Positions 57,160 through 64,000 of a DNA stretch of 64,000 nucleotides are shown one piece after another. Location of the stretch: the NCBI RefSeq assembly GCF_004367745.1, contig NZ_CP037993.1, positions 3,286,001-3,350,000 of the forward strand, written 5' to 3'. How positions within the stretch are numbered: the stretch's first letter is position 1; every line of letters begins with the position of its first letter. The translations under genes and the position numbers were made by a program. Under the pieces are notes generated by a model. It saw only the letters and a program-made list of their open reading frames with translations. It did not search any database and was not told where the DNA came from. The stretch comes from Herbaspirillum huttiense. Lineage in GTDB: Bacteria; Pseudomonadota; Gammaproteobacteria; Burkholderiales; Burkholderiaceae_D.

Positions 57160-58035
57160 ATGGGCTTCATGGAATGGTGGGATGGCTTCTGGGCCACCTA
57201 CAACACGGTCATTTTCAGCATCGGCGTCAACGCCATGCTGGCACTCTCGATCTACGTCACCCTGTCCTGCGGCCTGCTGTCGCTGGCCAATGCGGCCTTC
57301 ATGGGCATCGGTGCTTACACCGCCTCGCTGTTGACGATGCAGTTCGACATGCCCTTCCCCATCGCGCTGGCCGCCGGCGGCGTGCTGCCCTCGCTGGTGG
57401 CGCTGGTGATCGGCATCCCGACGCTGCGCCTCTCCGGTGTCTACCTGGCCATGGCCACGCTGGGCTTTGGCGAAGTGGTCCGCGTGATCGTCCTCAACCT
57501 GGAGATCACCGGTGGCCCGATGGGCCTGAACGGCGTGCCGCCGATCACCGAGTGGTGGCACATCGTGCTGCTGCTGGGTGTGACGATCTATGCGCTGGCC
57601 CGCCTGCGCCGCTCCAAGACCGGGCGCGCCTTCGAGGCCATCAAGGAAGATGAAGTCGCGGCGCGCCTGATGGGCGTGAACGTGGCCGGCTACAAGCTGC
57701 TGGCCTTCGTCATCGGCGCAGCCATTGCGGGTGTGGCCGGTGGCCTCAACGCGCACTTCACCTTCACCATCGGCCCCAACAACTATGGTTTCGAGAACGC
57801 GGTCGACATCCTGACCATGGCCGTCTTCGGTGGCACCAGCAACCTGATCGGTCCGATGATCGGCTCGACGATTCTTTCGCTGCTGCCGGAAGTGCTGCGT
57901 CATTTCAAGGACTTCCGCCTGGCCATCAATGGTCTGATCCTGATCCTGGTGGTGCTGTACCTGCCCAAGGGCATCTGGGACCCGCGCCGTATCCGCGCCT
58001 TCCTGGGCCGCAACGCTGAGAAGAAGGTGAAGTAA
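57160..58035 (+). CDS. livM: Branched-chain amino-acid ABC transporter permease LivM
   Basis: 291 aa, about eight to ten helices. LALSIYVTLSCGLLSLANAAFMGIGAYTASLL, GIPTLRLSGVYLAMATLGFGEVVRVIVLN and GRAFEAIKEDEVAARLMGVNV are the LivM signatures. ATG 57160 follows the livH stop by one base; the TAA stop overlaps the livG ATG (TAATG). Confidence 0.94.
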   Translation: MGFMEWWDGFWATYNTVIFSIGVNAMLALSIYVTLSCGLLSLANAAFMGIGAYTASLLTMQFDMPFPIALAAGGVLPSLVALVIGIPTLRLSGVYLAMATLGFGEVVRVIVLNLEITGGPMGLNGVPPITEWWHIVLLLGVTIYALARLRRSKTGRAFEAIKEDEVAARLMGVNVAGYKLLAFVIGAAIAGVAGGLNAHFTFTIGPNNYGFENAVDILTMAVFGGTSNLIGPMIGSTILSLLPEVLRHFKDFRLAINGLILILVVLYLPKGIWDPRRIRAFLGRNAEKKVK

Positions 58036-58796
58036 TGCTTTTACAACTGAACGACATCAGCAAGAACTTCGGCGGCCTGCAAGTGCTGCAGGGTGTGAAC
58101 TTCAACGTCAAGGAAGGCGAGATCTTCGGCCTGATCGGCCCCAACGGCGCCGGCAAGACCACGGTCTTCAACCTCATCACGGGCCTGCTGCGCGCCTCCT
58201 CCGGCAGCATCCGCTTCAATGACGACGACATCGGTGCCGTCGCCCCGCACAAGATCACCGAGCGCGGCATTGCCCGTACCTTCCAGAACATCCGCGTGTT
58301 CAAGGAAATGACACTGCTGGAGAACGTGGTGGTCGGCATGCACGAGCACCTGAACTATGGTGTGGCCAGCATGCTCTTCAACCTCGGCGGTTTCCGCAAG
58401 GCCGAGCAGGAAGCGCGCGAACGTGCGCTGGAACTGCTGTCCTGGGTGCGCCTGGATCACAAGGCGCACATGCTGGCCGACAGTCTGTCCTATGGCGAGC
58501 AGCGCAAGCTGGAGTTCGCGCGTGCGCTGGCGACCAAGCCCAAGCTGCTGTTGCTGGACGAGCCGGTCGCTGGCATGAACCCGGCCGAGAAGACCGAGCT
58601 GATGAGCGAGATCGTCAACATCAAGGCGCGCGGTTTCACCATCTTCATGATCGAGCATGACATGCGTTTCGTCATGGGCCTGTGCGAGCGCATCGCGGTG
58701 CTGAACTTCGGCAAGATCATCGCCGAGGGCACCCCGGACCAGATCAAGAACAACCAGGAAGTGATCGAGGCCTATCTCGGCAAGGAAGAAGCATGA
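58035..58796 (+). CDS. livG: Branched-chain amino-acid ABC transporter ATPase LivG
   Basis: 253 aa. Walker A GPNGAGKTT, signature LSYGEQRKLEFARAL, Walker B LLLLDEPVAGMNP, H-loop MIEHDM. The stop overlaps the livF start (ATGA). Confidence 0.95.
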   Translation: MLLQLNDISKNFGGLQVLQGVNFNVKEGEIFGLIGPNGAGKTTVFNLITGLLRASSGSIRFNDDDIGAVAPHKITERGIARTFQNIRVFKEMTLLENVVVGMHEHLNYGVASMLFNLGGFRKAEQEARERALELLSWVRLDHKAHMLADSLSYGEQRKLEFARALATKPKLLLLDEPVAGMNPAEKTELMSEIVNIKARGFTIFMIEHDMRFVMGLCERIAVLNFGKIIAEGTPDQIKNNQEVIEAYLGKEEA

Positions 58797-59524
58797 GCGC
58801 CAGCGGCAACAAGCAACCCATTCTGCAGGTCGAGGACCTGGCGGTGGCCTATGGCCACATTGAAGCGGTCAAGGGCATCAGCCTGTCCCTGAACGAAGGC
58901 GAGATCACGGCCCTGGTCGGTGCCAATGGCGCCGGCAAGAGCACGTCGCTGCTGGCCATCTCCGGCCTGGTGAAGGCGCAGCGTGGCCGTGTGCTGCTCA
59001 ACGGGCAGGACCTGCTGCAGATGTCGCCGCACCGCATCGTCGAATCCGGCGTGGTGCAGGTGGCCGAAGGCCGTGCGACGCTGACCACGCTGACCGTCGA
59101 AGAGAACCTGGCCCTGGGCGCTTATACGCGCAAGGACAAGGACGGCGTGGCGCGTGATCTGGAGTGGGTGTATTCCCTCTTCCCGGTATTGAAGAACCGT
59201 GCGGCCGGACTGGCGGGCAATCTCTCGGGTGGTGAGCAGCAGATGCTGGCCATTGGCCGTGCCCTGATGGCCAAGCCCAAGGTCCTGTTGCTGGATGAAC
59301 CGTCGATGGGGCTGGCCCCGTTGATCATCCAGGAAATCTTCCGCATCGTGCAGGAGATCAACAAGACCGGCATGACGGTGCTGCTGGTGGAACAGAACGT
59401 GCGCCAGGCGCTGCGCATTGCGCAACGCGGCTATGTGCTGGAGACGGGCAAGATCGTGCTGGAGGATAGTGGTGCGAATCTGCTGGGCAATCCGAAGGTG
59501 GTGGAGGCTTATCTGGGGGGCTGA
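58793..59524 (+). CDS. livF: Branched-chain amino-acid ABC transporter ATPase LivF
   Basis: 243 aa. Walker A GANGAGKST, signature LSGGEQQMLAIGRAL, Walker B VLLLDEPSMGLAP, H-loop LLVEQNV. ATG 58793 overlaps the livG stop. Last gene of livHMGF; the region behind it is AT-rich with a weak GAGAAA/TTTCTC stem that may terminate. Confidence 0.95.
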   Translation: MSASGNKQPILQVEDLAVAYGHIEAVKGISLSLNEGEITALVGANGAGKSTSLLAISGLVKAQRGRVLLNGQDLLQMSPHRIVESGVVQVAEGRATLTTLTVEENLALGAYTRKDKDGVARDLEWVYSLFPVLKNRAAGLAGNLSGGEQQMLAIGRALMAKPKVLLLDEPSMGLAPLIIQEIFRIVQEINKTGMTVLLVEQNVRQALRIAQRGYVLETGKIVLEDSGANLLGNPKVVEAYLGG

Positions 59525-59589
59525 TGCGCTTGATCTGTTGCATGTGGCGGGGCTGGAGAAAAAATAATAAAAAATTTCTCAATTAGGTG

Positions 59590-59618
59590 TTGACCATCAG
59601 CCTGATAGGCCTTAATAT
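59590..59618 (+). promoter_or_regulatory. Promoter of tRNA-Leu copy 1
   Basis: TTGACC (59590-59595), 17-bp spacer, TAATAT (59613-59618). Confidence 0.7.
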
Positions 59619-59661
59619 GCAGCCTCTTTCAAGCACAGCAAGTCACCGCTGATGCCAGAAG

Positions 59662-59746
59662 GCCCACGTGGCGGAATTGGTAGACGCGCATGGTTCAGGT
59701 CCATGTGCCGCGAGGTGTGGGGGTTCGAGTCCCTCCGTGGGCACCA
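59662..59746 (+). tRNA. tRNA-Leu (anticodon CAG), copy 1, CCA encoded
   Basis: 85 nt with a long variable arm (class II). Acceptor GCCCACG pairs with CGTGGGC, anticodon loop TTCAGGT, T-arm GGTTCGAGTCC. Identical to copy 2. Confidence 0.96.
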
Positions 59747-59751
59747 GACAT

Positions 59752-59790
59752 AAAAGGTCGGTTGATGAAAATCAACCGGCCTTTTGCGTT
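59752..59790 (+). terminator. Terminator behind tRNA-Leu copy 1
   Basis: AAAAGGTCGGTTGAT (59752-59766), loop GAAA, ATCAACCGGCCTTTT (59771-59785). The same hairpin is repeated in the array behind copy 2. Confidence 0.88.
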
Positions 59791-59933
59791 TCTTCGGTCA
59801 GAAAATAGTGTAATTTTTTGGTGGTTTTCTTCGAAAGTCACTTCTTCAATTTGTTAGGTTTCAGGGGACTTCTTCTCTCTTGAGCGTCGATTTTTTTATT
59901 AGTTTTTTTGGAATAAAAAACTTTAAAAAATAG

Positions 59934-59962
59934 GTGACAACTTAAAAGTTGTCGCTTAGAAT
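59934..59962 (+). promoter_or_regulatory. Promoter of tRNA-Leu copy 2, with palindrome in the spacer
   Basis: GTGACA (59934-59939), 17-bp spacer, TAGAAT (59957-59962). A perfect palindrome GACAACTT-AA-AAGTTGTC (59936-59953) overlaps the -35 and spacer, as an operator would; copy 1 lacks it. Confidence 0.6.
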
Positions 59963-60005
59963 GCAGCCTCTTTCAAGCAATGCAGTTTGAACGCATTTGC
60001 AGAAG

Positions 60006-60090
60006 GCCCACGTGGCGGAATTGGTAGACGCGCATGGTTCAGGTCCATGTGCCGCGAGGTGTGGGGGTTCGAGTCCCTCCGTGGGCACCA
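60006..60090 (+). tRNA. tRNA-Leu (anticodon CAG), copy 2, CCA encoded
   Basis: 85 nt, base-for-base the same as copy 1, 344 bp upstream. Its last 20 nt (60071-60090) are the founding unit of the tandem array that follows. Confidence 0.96.
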
Positions 60091-60640
60091 AAACAAAAAA
60101 GGCCGGTTGATGAAAATCAACCGGCCTTTTGCGTTTTGGGGCACACGAGCAAAGCGCCTGCGCGCTTTGCGGGAGGGACGAGAAAGTCCGGCCTTGCACG
60201 GCCGGACGGGGTCGCGGGACGTGACCGAGGTCCTCCGTGGGCAGCAAAACATAAAAGGCCGGTTGATGAAAATCAACCGGCCTTTTGCGTTTTGGGGCGT
60301 ACGAGCAAAGCGCCTTCGCGCTTTGCGGGAGGGACGAGAAAGTCCGGCCTTGCAAGGCCGGACGGGGTCGCGGGACGTGACCGAGGTCCTCCGTGCGCAG
60401 CAAAACAAAAAAGGTCGGTTGATGAAAATCAACCGGCCTTTTGCGTTTGGGGCGCACGAGCAAAGCGCCTGCGCGCTTTGCGGGAGGGACGAGAAAGTCC
60501 GGCCTTGCAAGGCCGGACGGGGTCGCGGGATGTGACCGAGGTCCTCCGTGGGCAGCAAAACATAAAAGGCCGGTTGATGGAAATCAACCGGCCTTTTGCG
60601 TTTGGGGCGCACGAGCAAAGCGCCTGCGCGCTTTGCGGGA
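60071..60640 (+). repeat. rtT-like tandem repeat array: 156-bp units carrying tRNA-Leu 3' ends and terminators
   Basis: The hairpin AAAAGGCCGGTTGAT/ATCAACCGGCCTTTT recurs at 60097, 60253, 60409 and 60564, giving periods of 156, 156 and 155 bp; the last unit stops at 60640. Each full unit has (1) this terminator, (2) a GCAAAGCGC/GCGCTTTGC stem, (3) a GTCCGGCCTTG/CAAGGCCGGAC stem, and (4) a 20-bp tRNA-Leu 3' end copy (60227-60246 differs from 60071-60090 at three bases). The layout matches the E. coli tyrT rtT repeats. Long open frames on both strands through the array are a by-product of the period being divisible by three. Confidence 0.9.
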
Positions 60641-60685
60641 GATATGCATAGATACTTTCTAACGAGTTATCTTGTTTAGCCCGGA

Positions 60686-61075
60686 CTATTCCACACGCAA
60701 GCTAAGTTTTAGTAACAAGCCTGGCACAACCTTTTTAACAGACTTCGAGCTACCAGAGTCAACAGTATCAATAACCATCAAGTCTTGATAGCAACGAATA
60801 ATAGTGTTGTTGGCTCTCAGAATGAAGGGTGCTGTCTTATATGAAGTGACATTGACCTTCCAGCCGACACGCTGCATCTCAAAAAAAGAAATTAAGTTCA
60901 GATAAACAGCATCATCCATCGGGAGTATGCGCTTCGAAATCAATTCTCCGTTGGGCGCATATGATTCCAGGATCACCTGTGATGGCAGTTCTTTCAAGGG
61001 ACTCTCTCCATCGCATCCCGGCAATATGAAAAATAAGACCATCAGGAAAACCAATCGGCAAAGAGAATGTTGCAT
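60686..61075 (-). CDS. Small hypothetical lipoprotein (low GC)
   Basis: 129 aa. Lipoprotein signal (VFLMVLFFILPGC, Cys21). The mature domain SQVILESYAPNGELISKRILPMDDAVYLNLISFFEMQRVGWKVNVTSYKTAPFILRANNTIIRCYQDLMVIDT is not recognised. Codons and base composition are clearly AT-richer than the core genes, suggesting acquisition. It lies directly behind the tRNA-Leu repeat array, with a second orphan gene 183 bp further on. An immunity-type or envelope role is possible but unsupported. Confidence 0.7.
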   Translation of the reverse strand: MQHSLCRLVFLMVLFFILPGCDGESPLKELPSQVILESYAPNGELISKRILPMDDAVYLNLISFFEMQRVGWKVNVTSYKTAPFILRANNTIIRCYQDLMVIDTVDSGSSKSVKKVVPGLLLKLSLRVE

Positions 61076-61258
61076 ATCGACCGCCTAAAATTTGGAATCG
61101 CGTCCCTCGGAGCGAGCCCGAAGAATCTCTGCTTTTATATAGTTGAACTGCGCTGCAGTAGAATCTCGACAGCTATTAGTCAAGGCATTGTAGGGAGCGA
61201 CATCCAGTTACTCGACGGCTAACTCCATCTCATCTTGTGTCTCGCGGCAGGATCAAGC

Positions 61259-61609
61259 TCAAAGCGAGTGCAAATTATCAATCTCCAAATCAATACGCCC
61301 TGCACCGCGGTCGATTAATGTGCATTCCAACGAGAGGTCTGACCGGCCCTCCTCAGCCGTCCAAAGATCAAAGCGAACAGACCAGGTTGGGCTAGCGGCA
61401 TTCCTGACTTCAATCGCATCGATACCGGCGAATGCAGTGTCGGGCGGAATAACCAACGTCCGGCCGTATCTCAAGACAGCATCACGCATCAGGTCGGCGG
61501 AAAGGCGAATACCACGTGAACGGCGCTGGGCCGCTTCGTAATCACCCGCGACTAGCCATGAAATGAGCTGACGAATCAGAGTGATAAGTCGTTGATCAAA
61601 CGTGTTCAT
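61259..61609 (-). CDS. Small hypothetical protein, possibly DUF7668-like
   Basis: 116 aa, soluble, no signal. The N-terminal helices (FDQRLITLIRQLISWLVAGDYEAAQRRS) and C-terminal beta-rich part (WSVRFDLWTAEEGRSDLSLECTLIDRGAGRIDLEIDNLHSL) resemble small uncharacterised proteins of the DUF7668 kind, which I recall only vaguely. Same strand as the preceding low-GC lipoprotein. Such single-domain orphans near tRNA genes are often immunity proteins, but there is no toxin in the window. Confidence 0.65.
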   Translation of the reverse strand: MNTFDQRLITLIRQLISWLVAGDYEAAQRRSRGIRLSADLMRDAVLRYGRTLVIPPDTAFAGIDAIEVRNAASPTWSVRFDLWTAEEGRSDLSLECTLIDRGAGRIDLEIDNLHSL

Positions 61610-62160
61610 GTGTTCGCATTCCTGGAAATCCGGGTGGCTGTATCTGCACGATGCTAGCCGGGCAATATTCCGTTTCAGCTACATTTTCTGCGCCTGAGGA
61701 ACGTCTTCTCAAGATCTGCTCCCGAGGGAGCTTTTAATTCCAGCACGGAAAACACGCGTCATGCCGCTTTTTCGAATCCAGAAGTGACCAACAAGCTGTC
61801 CCGATACTGACGCTCACCAAGCTCCTTGGATTGCACACAAAGACTGTGCCGAAGTTCATTGCAATAGTGTAACAGGCGTCTTCAAATGCTTTCGCTTCCG
61901 GGTATCAAGGACCTGCCATTGCACGGCGCGCCCACCTGTTTGCACAACACTATTGCTCAGCTCGATACGCACTCAACTTCTCTCGCGTCACCAGCAGAAA
62001 ACCTATCGACGACGTCACTCACAGAACTGATCAATCATCTTTCCCTTAAGTCTCTATTCCATAAAGATGAAATCACCGAAGGTGACGCTAGCGATAAAAA
62101 CCCGTCATCCCAGTTTGCGGTAGGCTTGGTCTTCCTCGTTCCCAAAAAATCACGGAGACC
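61610..62160. other. 551-bp gene-poor region before the secreted hydrolase
   Basis: A 92-codon frame at 61886-62164 overlaps the hydrolase start, has no ribosome site and no recognisable features, and is not called. The region is AT-richer than the core genes. TACATTTTCTGCGCC at 61680-61694 is a distant relative of the dispersed 16-bp motif. Confidence 0.45.
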
Positions 62161-64000
62161 ATGAAAACCACCCTCACCTTGCTGGCCCTCGTCGCTGGCA
62201 CGGCAGCCACGGGACAGGCGCTCGCCGCCAACTCACCAGCCAGGCCGTCCGGCTACATCGACCAGCTTGAAATCACCCAGACCGCCGATGCCTTCGGTGG
62301 CGCAACGCCAGCCGGTGCGGCCGGCCCCTACCAGTTGATCTCGGGCGTCGTGCACGGCAAGCTCAATCCGCTTCACCCGGACAATGCCAGCATCACCGAT
62401 CTCGACAAGGCCCCCAGAGACGCCCATGGCTACGTTTCCTACACGACCGACTTCGTGATCCTGCGTCCGAAGTCGGCGACCCAGGCACGTCGCGCGCTCT
62501 TCTATGACGTGGCCAATCGTGGCCGCAAGCTGGCCGAGGAATTCTTCATCGGCGGCAAATCCCTGCGCAACGGCCCGGCTCCCGGCGACACCTACCCTTC
62601 CCTGCTGCGCGCCGGCTACACCATCGTCTGGAGTGGATGGCAGGGTGACCTGAAGCAATCGGGCGCGGCCATCGACGGCGCACTGGGCACACAATTCCCG
62701 GTGGTCACGAACAAGGATGGTTCCGCCATCACCGGTCTGAGCCGCGAAGAATACATCCCCGACTTCCATCAGGGACACAACGAATTCAAACTCTCGTACG
62801 CACCTGCCTCCCTGCGCGACAAATCGCAAGTGAGTTTCACCGTGCGCCAGACCTGGCGCAATGCGCAGGGCCAGCAGGACTACCAGGCTCCTTCTGCGCC
62901 GGTGACCGACTGGCATTACGAACCCAAGGCGGACGGCAGCGTGAACGTGGTCTTCACTCCGCCCGCTGCAGTCCCCGGCCCCGCAGGCGGGAACGTGCCC
63001 GCCGACCAGGGCAGCATCTATAGCTTCGTCTATCCCGCCACCCATCCCAAGGTGATGGCGATCGGCTTTGCCGCGGTCCGCGACCTGGTGAGCTTCCTGC
63101 GCGATGCGCCTGCCGATGCCAGCGGCACGGCCAATCCCCTCAACGATATGAAGAACGCCGCCTGCGTCGACCAACAGTCCTGCACGGCGCGAGCCAAGCG
63201 CAATGTTGACTTGACTATCGGTGAAGGTATTTCACAGTCGGGCCGCTTCATGCGCGACTTCCTCTACATGGGATTCAACAAGAATGCGCAGGGCAACAAG
63301 GTCTTCGACGGCATGATGGCCATCATCCCGGGCGGACGCCGCACCTGGATCAATGAACGCTTTTCCCAGCCAGGCCGCTGGTCCAAGGGCCATGAAGAAC
63401 ACTGGATGCCGGGCGACCAGTTTCCCTTCGCCTACAACGTGATGAAAGATCCCGTCAGTGGCGTCACCGATGGCTTGCTCAAGCGATGCACTGCCAGCGC
63501 GACTTGCCCGAAGATCATGCAGATCGATGGCAGCTTTGAATGGTGGGGAGGACGCGGTGCGCTGGTGGTGACCGACGGCGCGGGCAAGGATCTGGTCTTG
63601 CCGGGCAACGTGCGCTACTACCTGATCTCAGGCACCCAGCACGCCGGCGGAGCCGGCATCAGGAATGGCGTGGTGAAGCGGAACGGCAAGGACAGCATGT
63701 GCCAGTTCCCGGCCAGCCCCGTAACGCAGGCTCCCGTGCTGCGCGCCATGATTCCGGCGATGGAAAGCTGGCTGGCGAAAGACCAGTTGCCGCCACCCTC
63801 GCGCTACCCCACGGTGGCCAGCGGCACGGCGGTCACGCCGGACCAGGCCTCGATCGGTTTCCCTGCACTGGACAACGTACTGGTACCACTGGCCGACTCC
63901 TCAGGGACAGTCACGCCAACCCCACTGCAGTTGGCCTACAGCGGCATCCACAATCCGCTGGCCGTCACCGATTATCGCAACGCCATCCCGGTCGTGGATG
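62161..64000 (+). CDS. Secreted alpha/beta hydrolase (Abhydrolase_10-like), C-terminus cut by window edge
   Basis: At least 613 codons without a stop up to the window end. Signal peptide (about 1-22, ending ALA). The nucleophile motif is EGISQSGR (GxSxSGR type) near residue 360, typical of the alpha/beta hydrolase domain group of about 600-700 aa found in soil Proteobacteria. YDVANRGRKLAEEFF, AGYTIVWSGWQGD and YLISGTQHAGG (with the probable catalytic His) are further family-like stretches. Natural substrates are not known; esters of plant or polymer origin are plausible. Confidence 0.82.
   Translation, partial: MKTTLTLLALVAGTAATGQALAANSPARPSGYIDQLEITQTADAFGGATPAGAAGPYQLISGVVHGKLNPLHPDNASITDLDKAPRDAHGYVSYTTDFVILRPKSATQARRALFYDVANRGRKLAEEFFIGGKSLRNGPAPGDTYPSLLRAGYTIVWSGWQGDLKQSGAAIDGALGTQFPVVTNKDGSAITGLSREEYIPDFHQGHNEFKLSYAPASLRDKSQVSFTVRQTWRNAQGQQDYQAPSAPVTDWHYEPKADGSVNVVFTPPAAVPGPAGGNVPADQGSIYSFVYPATHPKVMAIGFAAVRDLVSFLRDAPADASGTANPLNDMKNAACVDQQSCTARAKRNVDLTIGEGISQSGRFMRDFLYMGFNKNAQGNKVFDGMMAIIPGGRRTWINERFSQPGRWSKGHEEHWMPGDQFPFAYNVMKDPVSGVTDGLLKRCTASATCPKIMQIDGSFEWWGGRGALVVTDGAGKDLVLPGNVRYYLISGTQHAGGAGIRNGVVKRNGKDSMCQFPASPVTQAPVLRAMIPAMESWLAKDQLPPPSRYPTVASGTAVTPDQASIGFPALDNVLVPLADSSGTVTPTPLQLAYSGIHNPLAVTDYRNAIPVVD

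Noticed and set aside
60071-60640. CRISPR array
   Set aside because: Repeats are 156 bp, contiguous and almost identical throughout, with no short repeat/unique spacer alternation and no cas genes.
59942-60662. Open frames of 170-220 aa on both strands in the tRNA-Leu repeat array
   Set aside because: Produced by the 156-bp period being divisible by three; they run through tRNA and terminator sequence and repeat the same peptide, so they are not genes.
61886-62164. 92-codon plus-strand frame before the secreted hydrolase
   Set aside because: No ribosome site, overlaps the hydrolase start, no recognisable protein features.

Overview
The window looks like a chromosome segment of a GC-rich betaproteobacterium of the Oxalobacteraceae, most likely Herbaspirillum or a close relative. 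This is inferred from protein families, G/C-ending codons, a divergent hemCDXY/ppc arrangement and an assimilatory nas cluster. No 16S gene or database match was available, so the genus is an inference. Both ends cut genes: a porin on the left and a secreted alpha/beta hydrolase on the right.

Layout. 0-5 kb: porin (partial), a four-gene Mla/MCE lipid-transport operon, a LysR regulator. 5-7.1 kb: lrgA/lrgB and a Phd-RelE/ParE-type toxin-antitoxin pair with a palindromic operator. 7.3-18.1 kb: an exopolysaccharide locus of the NfrA/NfrB (phage N4 receptor) type, consisting of wecB, a BcsB-like protein, the glycosyltransferase NfrB with tandem MshEN-type (c-di-GMP) domains, the outer-membrane protein NfrA, a glycosidase-like lipoprotein and a GT-B-like protein. 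18.2-21.3 kb: PEBP protein, AraC regulator, small secreted Gly/Ser-rich protein, MgtC, YnfA. 21.5-30.0 kb: assimilatory nitrate operon (transporter, nirB, nirD, FAD oxidoreductase, nasA) behind a perfect-looking sigma-54 promoter and a two-hairpin antitermination leader of the ANTAR (NasR/NasT) type. 30.1-32.5 kb: tRNA-Pro, tRNA-Arg and, directly behind tRNA-Arg, an AT-richer cassette with a retron-type reverse transcriptase (NAxxH and YVDD motifs), an XRE regulator, a 77-aa membrane-tailed protein and a 300-nt structured leader that is a candidate msr-msd RNA. 33-40 kb: lipoprotein, two tandem chemoreceptors, a GNAT, a DUF3300 protein. 40-54.5 kb: housekeeping genes (prfC, ppa, hemY-hemX-hemD-hemC, ppc, a dienelactone-hydrolase-like protein, an HDOD protein, argH). 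54.8-59.5 kb: a branched-chain amino-acid-type ABC transporter (livK, livHMGF). 59.6-61.6 kb: two identical tRNA-Leu(CAG) genes, the second followed by about 3.5 tandem 156-bp repeats that each carry a copy of the tRNA 3' end and a terminator (like E. coli rtT), then two low-GC orphan genes. 62.2 kb to end: secreted hydrolase.

The most interesting items are the retron-like cassette, the self-contained c-di-GMP-type polysaccharide locus with its own wecB and a repeated TACTTAGTTTTT element that recurs before a chemoreceptor, the rtT-like array, the ANTAR leader of the nas operon, and a dispersed 16-bp motif TGACGTTTTCTGCACC that occurs six times in the first 18.3 kb irrespective of gene or reading frame. 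All motif searches were done by eye and all functions are from family recognition, not from database searches.
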